Assembly: GCA_034506335.1 (NCBI GenBank) | Contig: JAPDPR010000037.1 | Span: 1-39,358, forward strand | DNA: 39,358 bases | Origin: a candidate division KSB1 bacterium | Lineage (GTDB): Bacteria; Zhuqueibacterota; Zhuqueibacteria; JANLFK01; Oleimicrobiaceae | Reading direction: 5' to 3' | Shown here: positions 24,697-32,588 of the stretch, piece after piece | Layout: each line of letters starts with the position of its first letter | How positions within the stretch are numbered: the stretch's first letter is position 1 | Made by a program: the position numbers and the translations under genes | The notes under the pieces: model-generated | The model's database searches: none | Told to the model about the DNA's origin: nothing | What the model saw: only the letters and a program-made list of their open reading frames with translations

Positions 24697-26076
24697 ATGG
24701 TCAGGATAAGCGATCTACTAAACACTGCCCGGCGGGGCCTGCACGCGCAGAGCCACGCGCTTCACGTTGCCAGCCATAACATTGCCAATGCTAACACCGA
24801 TGGTTACTCACGGCAACGTGTGTCTATGGCGCCATCGGAGCCGCTTCGCACACCGGTGGGGATGGTGGGGACCGGAGTCGACGTAACGCAGATCGAACGC
24901 CTGCGCGAAAGCCTGTGGGACTGGCAGCTTAATGCAGAGTACCAAGAGCTCGCGCGGTGGCAGGCGCGCGCTATGGCCCTCCAGGAGATAGAGGTCCTGA
25001 TCAACGAGCCTTCGGAGACAGGATTAGCCGCGGCACTCGAAGGTTTCTGGGACAGCTGGCAGACTCTGGCCAATTATCCTGAAGAGGCGTCCGCGCGGCA
25101 ACAAGTGCGAGAGTGGGGTTTGCGGCTCGCCGCAGCCTTCAACCGGGTCTACCGGGGCCTCACTACGGTCCAGCAGTCTCTTGATGAGCAAGTAGGGCTC
25201 CTCGTGAACCAAGTGAACGACTTGGGCAGGCAGATCGCAGCACTTAACGTGCAGATCGCTCAAGCCGAAAGCAGCGGGGTGCAGGCCAACGATTTCCGGG
25301 ACCGCCGGGATCTTCTCATCAACGAGCTCAGCCGCCTGGTGGATGTGCAAGTCATCGAAATGCCTTCCGGTATGGTGAATGTCACGGTGGGCGGCGAGAC
25401 GTTAGTTGCCGGCGACAAGGTGCGAAACATAGAGGTGACCACCACCACAGTACAGGGGGTCGTGGTGCATAGCCCGCGCTGGGGAGTGAACGGGAGAGAG
25501 GTCCTAATCCGCGGGGGGAGGATCGGGGGTTTGCTGGAGATGATCCACTCGGTTATCCCCCAGTATCGGACCCGGTTGGACACTGTGGCAACAGCGGTGG
25601 CCACGGAGGTAAACCGCGTGCACCAACAGGGATACGCTCCGGACGGGTCCTCCGGTATCCCATTCTTTGCTCCTGACACCTCAGGCGCAGGAGATATCGC
25701 CGTTCACCCCGCGATTCTCAATAGCCTGAATGCAATCGCTGCCTCACGCGATGGGACTGTTGGCAATGGCGACATTGCCCTGGAGATCAGTCGCATCAAG
25801 AATCAAGCTGTCATCAATCAAGGGACGGAAAGCATCAACAGCTTCTTCAGGCGTATTGTGGCTGCCTTGGGATTGGATATTCAGTCTGCCACGAACACGT
25901 CCGAGAACCTGGAGCAGTTTGTGCAGCAGCTGGAAATGAAGCGGGAATCGGTCTCCGGGGTGTCACTCGATGAGGAGATGGCTGACCTGATCCGCTTTCA
26001 ACGTGCCTACCAGGCTTCGGCACGTCTGGTGGCGATGGTCGATGAACTGATGCAGACCGTCCTCAATATGGTCTGA
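24697..26076 (+). CDS. flgK: Hook-filament junction protein FlgK (HAP1)
   Basis: FlgK is the first junction protein between hook and filament. The 459-residue product begins with the family signature ISDLLNTARRGLHAQSHALHVASHNIANANTDGYSRQRV and has VGTGVDVTQIERLRESLWDWQLN. It ends with GVSLDEEMADLIRFQRAYQASARLVAMVDELMQTVLNMV. It is somewhat shorter than the roughly 550 residues of Salmonella FlgK, with a reduced central surface domain. ATG 24697 has GGAG near 24690. It is followed by flgL after 16 bases. Confidence 0.96.
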   Translation: MVRISDLLNTARRGLHAQSHALHVASHNIANANTDGYSRQRVSMAPSEPLRTPVGMVGTGVDVTQIERLRESLWDWQLNAEYQELARWQARAMALQEIEVLINEPSETGLAAALEGFWDSWQTLANYPEEASARQQVREWGLRLAAAFNRVYRGLTTVQQSLDEQVGLLVNQVNDLGRQIAALNVQIAQAESSGVQANDFRDRRDLLINELSRLVDVQVIEMPSGMVNVTVGGETLVAGDKVRNIEVTTTTVQGVVVHSPRWGVNGREVLIRGGRIGGLLEMIHSVIPQYRTRLDTVATAVATEVNRVHQQGYAPDGSSGIPFFAPDTSGAGDIAVHPAILNSLNAIAASRDGTVGNGDIALEISRIKNQAVINQGTESINSFFRRIVAALGLDIQSATNTSENLEQFVQQLEMKRESVSGVSLDEEMADLIRFQRAYQASARLVAMVDELMQTVLNMV

Positions 26077-26092
26077 GCACGGAGTACGAGGC

Positions 26093-27208
26093 ATGCGTAT
26101 TACCAGCCGGATGCTGGTCAACAACCTCCTTGCCCATTTGCACCGCTCTCTGCAACGGATAGATGTTCACCAAGAGCAGATTGCCAGCGGCAACCGAATC
26201 AACAGGCCGTCCGATGACCCTGCAGGGACCGCCAAAGTGCTCCGTTTGCGCGATGCAATCGCCGATAACCGCCGGTTTCTCGACAATGTCGCAGACGGAC
26301 AACATTGGCTCACCGTCACCGAGGCGGCCTTGGCGGATTCAGTTGAGATTTTCACGCAACTGCGAAGCAGGATACTCCAGGCGCAAAACGATACCTTAAC
26401 GGCCGAGGACCGGCGCACCATGAGTGGATGGGTCGCCGAGTACCTGGAGCAGCTCACACAGGTTGCGAATCGACAGGAGCAAGGGAAGTACGTCTTTGCC
26501 GGGACCCACACAACCACACCGCCCTATTTGTTGACCGACGAAGTGGAAGATGAACCCTTTGTGGCCCGGGTGGGCGCTGCCGTCCTTCTCGACTACACGG
26601 AACTTGCCACAGGTACCGTGGTGGTTACCGACAAGAGCGGCACGACTTACAACGAAGGTGTGGACTATCAAGTCGATTACACGCAGGGCACCATCACCGC
26701 ACTTTCCGGTGGAGGCATGAACGACGGGGACACCTATTATGTCTCCTATCAGTTGATCCGTCCGTTGCGCGTGGTGGCGAACGCTGCGGGTAGTACCGGC
26801 GAACTGAGGCGGCAGGTAGGTGAGGCAGCGGTAGTGACCGTGAACGTCCGCGCCCCTGAGGCCTTTGGTGCCTCCAACGAGGCATTCGACGTGCTCAGAG
26901 CGGTGAAGAATGCACTGGTACGCGACGACCACGAGGCACTGCGACAAGGCCTGAGCGCCTTGGATGCAGCGCTGGACCGGCTCCTGGAAGTGCAGAGCCG
27001 CGTTGGCGTCCAATACGAGCATCTGGCAATGACCCATGACCGTCTGAGCAATGAGGCGATACTTCTCGAGCGTCTGCGGTCCCAAGTGGCCGACACAGAT
27101 GTGGCCGAGGCGGTGGTAAAGCTCCAGGAACAAAAGACCTCCTACCAGGCGGCACTAAGCGTCACGGCCAGCATCAGCCAAATCAGCTTGCTCGACTACC
27201 TGAAATGA
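26093..27208 (+). CDS. flgL: Hook-filament junction protein FlgL (HAP3)
   Basis: FlgL is the second junction protein, a flagellin homologue. The 371-residue product has the flagellin-type N-terminus (MRITSRMLVNNLLAHLHRSLQRID, IASGNRINRPSDDPAGTAKVLRLRDAI) and the C-terminus RLRSQVADTDVAEAVVKLQEQKTSYQAALSVTASISQISLLDYL. The middle (about residues 165-225) carries a beta-rich insertion with GTVVVTDKSGTTYNEGVDYQVDY and DGDTYYVSYQ, not present in short FlgL proteins. ATG 26093 has GGAG at 26082-26085. It lies 28 bases upstream of fliW. Confidence 0.95.
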   Translation: MRITSRMLVNNLLAHLHRSLQRIDVHQEQIASGNRINRPSDDPAGTAKVLRLRDAIADNRRFLDNVADGQHWLTVTEAALADSVEIFTQLRSRILQAQNDTLTAEDRRTMSGWVAEYLEQLTQVANRQEQGKYVFAGTHTTTPPYLLTDEVEDEPFVARVGAAVLLDYTELATGTVVVTDKSGTTYNEGVDYQVDYTQGTITALSGGGMNDGDTYYVSYQLIRPLRVVANAAGSTGELRRQVGEAAVVTVNVRAPEAFGASNEAFDVLRAVKNALVRDDHEALRQGLSALDAALDRLLEVQSRVGVQYEHLAMTHDRLSNEAILLERLRSQVADTDVAEAVVKLQEQKTSYQAALSVTASISQISLLDYLK

Positions 27209-27236
27209 GCGTCGCAACATGAGAGGGTAAGGGTGG

Positions 27237-27671
27237 ATGATGACGGGACAAACTATGAACACCGCGGTGTTGGGTGAGATCGAACTGGACGAAGAGGCCG
27301 TTCTCACCTTTCCCGAGGGCCTGCCGGGTTTTGAACACTATACGCGCTTCGTCATCTTAGGCGATGAGCGCTTTTTCCCCTTCCAGTGGCTCCAATCGGT
27401 GGAAGATGCCAATCTCGCGTTCCCTATTATCGAGCCCCACTTTGTGTGCCGAGACTACTGCCCGAGATTGTCCAAAAAGGTTATGGAAAGCTTGCAGTTG
27501 GAGAGTCCTGAAGAAGCCCAACTTTTTGCCATCACGACCATAGGGTCATCGCCGCGGGAGGTGACGGCGAACCTGAAAGCCCCGCTGGTGGTGAACCCAA
27601 AGGCACGTCTGGCCAAGCAGTACATCCTGGAGGGAACCAGTTACTCGTTGCGTCATCCGGTGCTCGGTTAG
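27237..27671 (+). CDS. fliW: Flagellar assembly factor FliW (CsrA antagonist)
   Basis: FliW binds flagellin and, when released, binds CsrA to relieve translational repression of flagellin. The 144-residue product has the family motifs LTFPEGLPGFEHYTRFVIL, FPFQWLQSVEDANLAFPII and VTANLKAPLVVNPKARLAKQYIL. ATG 27237 is chosen; ATG codons at 27240 and 27255 are alternatives. Its position directly upstream of csrA, the usual pairing outside the gammaproteobacteria, supports this FliW-CsrA-flagellin circuit. Confidence 0.95.
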   Translation: MMTGQTMNTAVLGEIELDEEAVLTFPEGLPGFEHYTRFVILGDERFFPFQWLQSVEDANLAFPIIEPHFVCRDYCPRLSKKVMESLQLESPEEAQLFAITTIGSSPREVTANLKAPLVVNPKARLAKQYILEGTSYSLRHPVLG

Positions 27672-27701
27672 AGCGTATCACAAGCCAGGGACGGCACGAC
27701 C

Positions 27702-27971
27702 ATGCTCATATTGACACGGCGAGTCGGCGAAAGCATTACCATCGGGGACGAGATTCGGGTGAAGCTCCTGGGGATTAGCGGGCGCCAGGTGAAGATCGGC
27801 ATCGAAGCCCCGCGCGGTGTCGTGGTGCACCGCGAAGAGGTGTATGAGCGCATCGTCGAACAGAACAGGCTTGCTGCGCAGAGCTTGAGGAGCGAAGGCC
27901 TTAAGGGTGCAGCCGACTTGTTCAGAAAGCGAGTGCGGGATGAACTGCAGGAAGTTGAAAGCGGACGTTAA
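27702..27971 (+). CDS. csrA: Carbon storage regulator CsrA
   Basis: CsrA is a small dimeric RNA-binding protein that represses translation by binding GGA motifs near ribosome binding sites. The 89-residue product has the invariant [47 protein letters not shown] and a C-terminal helical extension of about 25 residues beyond the 61-residue E. coli form. Such extensions are typical of CsrA proteins partnered with FliW. The likely target is the GGA-rich fliC leader at 32437-32588. Its 3' end overlaps the next gene by about 32 bases. Confidence 0.97.
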   Translation: MLILTRRVGESITIGDEIRVKLLGISGRQVKIGIEAPRGVVVHREEVYERIVEQNRLAAQSLRSEGLKGAADLFRKRVRDELQEVESGR

Positions 27972-29049
27972 GACGTCTTCTCATCCGCGTGCCGCGAGGG
28001 CGGCGCATAATGGGGTCGCCGGCAGCGTGCCCTTTGCGGAGCTTGAAGCGGTTGCCCTTGGCCTCATGGAGGAAGGGGAGTATGAGGCCGCCTTGCCCTA
28101 CCTGGAACAGGCATTGGCCTTGAACCCCACCTCTGCTCCTACGCACTGCCACCTCGGCCAGGTCTACTATGCACGCATGATGTGGCGCGAGGCCGAAGAA
28201 CAGTTCCGGAAGGCCCTGGCGCTCGACTTTAATCTCTTGGAGGCGCATTTCAATCTGGCTGTTCTCTGTCAGCGACAACGCCGTTTCCCGGAGGCGCTTG
28301 CCTTTTTCAAGCAAGTGGTCATGGCAGAGCCCAGCGATTGGGAGTGCTTTCTGCGGATGGGACAGTGCACGGCGGAGATGGGGAACCTGAGGGACGCGGA
28401 AGCTTTCTACGCCGAAGCGCTGCGACTCAAACCTGATTCGCTCGAGGCTGCCGGAGGATTGGCCAAGGTCTTCCTTGCCACGGAACAGCTGGACAAGGCG
28501 GTGAACACACTGGAACTTGGCTTGCGTTACCACCCGGAATGCACAGAATTGCGCGCGGCGCTTGCGCATGTGTACGAGCAGGACGGCGAATACGAGAAAG
28601 CGTTGGCCCAGTTCTACCGCCTGGTCAAGGACAACCCAGAAGATGCAGAGCTTCACTACCACCTCGGCATGTGCTGTGTGAAGCTTGGGCTTTTGCGCGA
28701 GGCGGAACCACTGCTTGCCAAGGCCTCTCAGCTCGATCCGGAACTCTTGGAGGCTATGGAGGCGCTTGCGCACTTGTACCTTAGCACGGGCAGGGAAGAG
28801 GAGGCCATCAGGACCTTCGAGCATCGGCTGCAGGTTGAAGCAGGCATGATGGGCTCGGGAGTGGGGATACCCAGAGGGGGCCGCGTGCGAATTCTGCAGG
28901 AACTCGCTGAATGCTACGTGCGTCGGTCCGACTACGTTCGTGCCCGCCGGCTATTGGAGGAGTGCCTGGCATTGGCACCTGGCCAACCTGAGGCGCAACT
29001 ACTGCTTGCTCGTGTTGACGAAGGGGCCAAGGCCTGTGAACCAGGCTAA
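27940..29049 (+). CDS. TPR-repeat protein downstream of csrA, unknown function
   Basis: A soluble 369-residue protein made almost entirely of tetratricopeptide repeats. At least eight TPR units run from about residue 35 to the C-terminus; clear ones include [68 protein letters not shown] and [23 protein letters not shown]. No catalytic domain, signal peptide or membrane helix is seen. TPR arrays bind partner proteins. Start ATG 27940 is tentative because the frame overlaps csrA and has no strong ribosome binding site. Its role is unknown; proximity to two glycosyltransferase-TPR proteins suggests the flagellin-modification group. Confidence 0.75.
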   Translation: MNCRKLKADVKTSSHPRAARAAHNGVAGSVPFAELEAVALGLMEEGEYEAALPYLEQALALNPTSAPTHCHLGQVYYARMMWREAEEQFRKALALDFNLLEAHFNLAVLCQRQRRFPEALAFFKQVVMAEPSDWECFLRMGQCTAEMGNLRDAEAFYAEALRLKPDSLEAAGGLAKVFLATEQLDKAVNTLELGLRYHPECTELRAALAHVYEQDGEYEKALAQFYRLVKDNPEDAELHYHLGMCCVKLGLLREAEPLLAKASQLDPELLEAMEALAHLYLSTGREEEAIRTFEHRLQVEAGMMGSGVGIPRGGRVRILQELAECYVRRSDYVRARRLLEECLALAPGQPEAQLLLARVDEGAKACEPG

Positions 29050-29230
29050 AGAATCCCACTGGGGGTGTAACGAGCACTCGCGCAAGGAAGGCGCCCTCAT
29101 AGCTGGTGAGCTGCTGCAATGGGCATGTGCGCAGGAGTGTGATTCGGACCCTCAAATGACACCCTGGTGAGGAGGCTCGTTTTCTGAGAAGGCAAACAGA
29201 GGGCTCTAGTCTGGCAATGAAGGAACAAGC
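29050..29230. other. 181-base non-coding gap before the glycosyltransferase genes
   Basis: The largest gap in this part of the cluster. No convincing gene, sigma-28 or sigma-70 promoter or terminator hairpin was found. AAGGAAC just before the next start is its ribosome binding site. An overlapping frame on the same strand, up to 29170, is judged spurious. Confidence 0.5.
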
Positions 29231-30961
29231 ATGAAGCGAAAGACCACCGTTGCACTGTGTGCCATAGTGAAAAACGAAGAGCGGTTCTTGCCCAAGTGTC
29301 TTGCCAGCGTGCAAGGTGCTGTCGATGAGCTGGTGATCGTCGACACGGGGTCGACAGATAGGACTGTGGAGATCGCTCAATCGTTTGGCGCCACGGTCTA
29401 CCATCACCCCTGGCAAGACAGCTTCAGCGAGGCGCGCAACTTTGCCCTGGAGCGGGTACAAAGTGCCTGGGTCTTGGTGTTGGACGCCGATGAGGAGTTG
29501 GAGCGCCGGGACATCAGCGTACTGCGGCAGGTGGTGCGCACAGAACAGGTCACCTGCTTCTTCCTCCCAGTCTTGAATCAGATGCCCGATCGCACGTTTT
29601 CGCAGCTGTACTCACGCCGGCTTTTCCGCCGCGGCATGGCCCATTACGAGGGGATCGTGCACAACCAGCTGGTGGTGCAGGGGCCCTCGGCACCTGCTCC
29701 AATTCGTATCTACCACTATGGCTACAACCTGAGTCCCGAGGAGATGGCAGCTAAGCAGGCGCGCAGCGAGCGGCTCCTTCTGCGGCAAATCGTCGAACAG
29801 CCGGATGACCCATTTCCTCGGTTCAATTTGGCCAGGATATATCGCAACCAGGGGCGCTGGCAGGAGGCAATCGAGGTGGCGCAGGAAGGCCTGCGTTTGT
29901 GCGGCACAGGCGCCAAGACCTCTACCTACTACATGCTGCTCTTCGATCTGGCCTACTGCTTCATGATGGTGGACCGGTTGTCCGAGGCCGAGGCTCTGTG
30001 CGTGCAGGGCTTGACTGAATACCCGAAAAATTTGGACCTGCGCTTCACCTTGGGAACCATCTACGCCCGGCAAAATCGCTTCCAGGAAGCGATGACCGAG
30101 TACCGGCGCTTCTTGGAAACGTTGGCACGCAGTAAGGCGGATCCGGCTTACAATTTTTCTACCCTGATTGTGGATTCCTGGAGCTTCGAGAATCGTGCCT
30201 GGCACAACATAGGCCAGTGCCTCGTTTCCATGGGAAGGTTCGCAGAGGCGGAAGAACTGTACGCAGGGCTTCTTAAGACGCAGAAGGACCAATTGTTCTT
30301 CAAGGGGTTGGCGCATTGCAAGCTCGTGCAGAAGGACTTCAAAGGGGCGAGCCAGGTGCTGGAGGAGGCTGTGGCCGCCGGGGTGCAGGATGCGTTTCTC
30401 TATTTCCAGCTCGGCGAAGTGTGGCGGGAGCTCGGAGACCCAGCGGTGGCGATGGACTACTTCTCGCGGGCTGTGTGCTTGGCACCAGACAATGTGGATA
30501 TCATGAATGGGTATGGCCACGCTTTGCTTTGCAATGGTCAATACGATCAAGCCATCGAGGTGCTCGAGAAAGCGCGCTCTCAGGCCCCTAAGCACGTAGG
30601 GGTGCAGGTGGGGTTGCTGCGGGCCTTGTTGGCTGCTGGGCGCCGCAAGGAAGCCGGCGCCGTGCTGGAGCGGCTGAAAGGAGCACACATAGATGCTGCG
30701 GAGACAAACCGGGAGCTCGGCGATGCGTGCGTGCGGGTGGGTTTCTATGAGGACGCTATCTATTTCTACGAAAGGGCGCTAAAACTGGGCGCCCCGCAGG
30801 TGCAGCTTCTTAGCAACATTGCCACCTGTTATGCGCGCCTGGGCCATGAGGAGGCCGCTCTTTTGGGTTACAAGGCAGCACTGGAGCTTCAACCCGACTA
30901 CGAGGTGGCCAGACGCAATTTGGCCATCCTCAAACGAGAAATGGCGAACACCGTCTCATAG
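29231..30961 (+). CDS. Family 2 glycosyltransferase with TPR repeats, candidate flagellin-modifying enzyme (A)
   Basis: A 576-residue two-part protein. Residues about 1-230 are a GT-A fold family 2 glycosyltransferase: VALCAIVKNEERFLPKCLASVQG, VDELVIVDTGSTDRTVEIAQSFGA and the metal/nucleotide motif VLVLDADEEL (Asp85-Ala-Asp87). YSRRLFRRGMAHYEGIVHNQLV follows. Residues about 240-576 are roughly nine TPR units, for example DPAVAMDYFSRAVCLAPDNVDIMNGYGHAL. There is no signal peptide, so it acts in the cytoplasm. Transferring sugar from an activated nucleotide sugar is the family reaction; flagellin as acceptor is inferred from its place just upstream of fliC. ATG 29231 has AAGGAAC upstream. It is paralogous to the next gene. 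Confidence 0.85.
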   Translation: MKRKTTVALCAIVKNEERFLPKCLASVQGAVDELVIVDTGSTDRTVEIAQSFGATVYHHPWQDSFSEARNFALERVQSAWVLVLDADEELERRDISVLRQVVRTEQVTCFFLPVLNQMPDRTFSQLYSRRLFRRGMAHYEGIVHNQLVVQGPSAPAPIRIYHYGYNLSPEEMAAKQARSERLLLRQIVEQPDDPFPRFNLARIYRNQGRWQEAIEVAQEGLRLCGTGAKTSTYYMLLFDLAYCFMMVDRLSEAEALCVQGLTEYPKNLDLRFTLGTIYARQNRFQEAMTEYRRFLETLARSKADPAYNFSTLIVDSWSFENRAWHNIGQCLVSMGRFAEAEELYAGLLKTQKDQLFFKGLAHCKLVQKDFKGASQVLEEAVAAGVQDAFLYFQLGEVWRELGDPAVAMDYFSRAVCLAPDNVDIMNGYGHALLCNGQYDQAIEVLEKARSQAPKHVGVQVGLLRALLAAGRRKEAGAVLERLKGAHIDAAETNRELGDACVRVGFYEDAIYFYERALKLGAPQVQLLSNIATCYARLGHEEAALLGYKAALELQPDYEVARRNLAILKREMANTVS

Positions 30962-30973
30962 GAGCCAGGAAGC

Positions 30974-32353
30974 ATGCGAGGTGGCACGCAGCCTACCGTT
31001 TGCCTGTGCATGATCGTCAGAGATGAGGCGGAACTCCTTCCGCGCTGCCTGCAGAGCGTGCAGGGGGTTGTAGACGACATCGTCGTGGTGGACACAGGCT
31101 CGTCCGACAACACGGCGCGCATTGCCTTGGGATTTGGAGCCCGCCTCTTTCACCACCCGTGGCAGGACAGCTTCAGCGAAGCACGGAACTGGGCCCTGCG
31201 CCAGGTGACCAGTGACTGGGTGCTTGTTCTGGATGCGGACGAGGAGCTGGAGCGGGAGGATGCAGGATTGCTGCGTCGGGTAATCCAGGGAAAAGAGCAC
31301 CACGCTGTGTTTACCTCCGTCCTCAACTACACACCCTATGGAAGGACTCAGCTCTATTCCCCACGGCTATTCCGCCACGGCACGGCCCACTATGAGGGGA
31401 TTGTCCACAATCAACTGGTGCACAAGGGTCAAAGCATCGTGAGTAGCATTCGCATTTATCACTGCGGCTACGCCCTTTCCCCGGAAAAGATGAATGCCAA
31501 GTATGAGAGGACCACTCGCCTGTTACGCCTCCAACTCCAACAGAATCCTCAAGACCTGTTCGCCTGGTATAATCTTGTTCATATGTATCGCAACCGCAGG
31601 CAGTTCGAGTTGGCCGCGCGCACAGGGCACGAGGTTCTGGAGGACCTCTGCTTTGGAGGCAAGGAGACTCTCTTCGTAATGCTTTGTTATGATGTGGCCT
31701 GCTCGTACGTGGAGATCGGCGATCTCTCAAAGGCCGAAAGCTTCTGTCGAAGGGCCCTGAAGGTCAATCCAGAGTTCATTGACGCCCTGTTTGTCCTGGG
31801 GGTTGTGCGGATGAAAATGCGCCAGTGGGAAAAGGCCGCTCGTGCGTTTGGCTCGTTCATAGAGGTGCGCGCACGGGTGCTCGCTTCGCCTGTTCTTCAC
31901 CGCTTTTGCTTGGGAACCATCGACTATGAGTTCCTTGCTTATGCCTTCCTTGGCGAATGTGTGTTGCACTTGGGGGCGGGGGAGCAGGCGCGCGACTATT
32001 TCCGGCAGGCGATGGCCCTCTTCAGGGCGTGGGAGCGGGGGTGGCCTGCGGCTATCCCTCCGCACCCGGATATCCTCATGCAGATGGGGAACATTGCGGT
32101 ACGCTTAGGGCGCATCGAAGAGGCCACGGAGCTCTTTGAGAAATGTCTGGGCCAGGGGATGAAAACAGCACAGCTCCTTAACAATTTGGCGGGCTGCTAC
32201 GCAAAGCTGGGGAAGGTCGAGGAAGCAGTCACAGCCTATCGAGATGCCCTGCGCCTCAATCCGCACTACGAGGAAGCACGTCGAAACGTCCAAGTCCTGC
32301 TCAAGGCCTGCGCGAAAAGAGCACAAGCTGTCGACATGCCCGTTGAAGCGTGA
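30974..32353 (+). CDS. Family 2 glycosyltransferase with TPR repeats, candidate flagellin-modifying enzyme (B)
   Basis: A 459-residue paralogue of the preceding gene. The glycosyltransferase part (about residues 1-230) has VCLCMIVRDEAELLPRCLQSVQG, VVVDTGSSDNTARIALGFGA, HPWQDSFSEARN and the DxD motif DWVLVLDADEEL (Asp87-Ala-Asp89), then YSPRLFRHGTAHYEGIVHNQLV. The TPR half is shorter, with fewer units, ending GKVEEAVTAYRDALRLNPHYEEARRN. Both enzymes share the 12-residue HPWQDSFSEARN, showing recent tandem duplication. ATG 30974 follows AGGA at 30967-30970; it sits 12 bases after gene A and 235 bases before fliC. Flagellin as acceptor is inference. Confidence 0.85.
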   Translation: MRGGTQPTVCLCMIVRDEAELLPRCLQSVQGVVDDIVVVDTGSSDNTARIALGFGARLFHHPWQDSFSEARNWALRQVTSDWVLVLDADEELEREDAGLLRRVIQGKEHHAVFTSVLNYTPYGRTQLYSPRLFRHGTAHYEGIVHNQLVHKGQSIVSSIRIYHCGYALSPEKMNAKYERTTRLLRLQLQQNPQDLFAWYNLVHMYRNRRQFELAARTGHEVLEDLCFGGKETLFVMLCYDVACSYVEIGDLSKAESFCRRALKVNPEFIDALFVLGVVRMKMRQWEKAARAFGSFIEVRARVLASPVLHRFCLGTIDYEFLAYAFLGECVLHLGAGEQARDYFRQAMALFRAWERGWPAAIPPHPDILMQMGNIAVRLGRIEEATELFEKCLGQGMKTAQLLNNLAGCYAKLGKVEEAVTAYRDALRLNPHYEEARRNVQVLLKACAKRAQAVDMPVEA

Positions 32354-32398
32354 CTCCTTTCAGGCGCCAGAGGCGACAACGTACCTGGCCGAGTGCAG

Positions 32399-32413
32399 AA
32401 GAAAAGTGCTCAA
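32399..32413 (+). repeat. Copy 2 of the 15-base repeat, at the fliC promoter
   Basis: AAGAAAAGTGCTCAA, identical to 22171-22185 upstream of flgI. Its last four bases form part of the fliC -35 element. The downstream bases CTGCCGATA and TATGCGGGA also recur in the flgI region. Confidence 0.7.
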
Positions 32414-32436
32414 GTTTTGCGCAAGGCTGCCGATAA
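32410..32436 (+). promoter_or_regulatory. Sigma-28 (FliA) promoter for fliC
   Basis: TCAAGTTT (32410-32417), 11 bases, then GCCGATAA (32429-32436) matches the sigma-28 consensus TAAAGTTT-N11-GCCGATAA at 7 of 8 and 8 of 8 positions with exact spacing. Transcription would begin near 32443, giving a leader of about 146 bases before fliC. It is the clearest promoter in the window and fits the FliA encoded at 18213. Confidence 0.88.
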
Positions 32437-32588
32437 GGTATGCGGGAGGGGTTGGTCTGGTGGGATCTGAGCCCGAAGGAGGTGATGTGCGGGAGGAGGC
32501 AAAGGCAATTCCAAGTTCGCGAAGGTGCGGAGGCCAGCGATGAGCCTCCCAAGAGCAAGGAAGCAGACAGAAGGACAAGGAGGTTAGT
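32437..32588 (+). promoter_or_regulatory. fliC leader with multiple CsrA-type GGA motifs
   Basis: This leader contains seven GGA triplets (starting at 32478, 32492, 32495, 32529, 32559, 32573 and 32579), several in AAGGA or AGGAGG context typical of CsrA targets. The last overlaps the fliC ribosome binding site AAGGAGG (32577-32583). A second, perfect Shine-Dalgarno, AAGGAGGTGAT at 32476-32486, precedes no well-spaced gene start. A hairpin GGAGGC/GCCTCC (32529-32534 with 32544-32549) occludes GGAGG. CsrA control is inferred from motif, csrA/fliW neighbours and the known Bacillus circuit. Confidence 0.6.
32540..32587 (+). CDS. Possible 15-codon upstream ORF in the fliC leader
   Basis: ATG 32540 opens a 15-codon frame (MSLPRARKQTEGQGG) ending at TAG 32585-32587, one base before the fliC ATG at 32589. 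GGAGG at 32529-32533 is 6 bases upstream, a good ribosome binding site, but it lies within a hairpin stem. Translation would run through the fliC ribosome binding site and could couple with or interfere with fliC initiation. No homology is known; it may be chance. Confidence 0.3.
   Translation: MSLPRARKQTEGQGG

Noticed and set aside
26242..26268. GCCGATAA inside flgL as a sigma-28 promoter
   Set aside because: The -10 is perfect but the position of the -35 reads CCGTTTGC, with no TAAAG-like element, and the site is in the middle of a coding region.
29152..29180. TCAAATGA upstream of the first glycosyltransferase as a sigma-28 -35
   Set aside because: Eleven bases downstream there is GGAGGCTC, not GCCGATAA.
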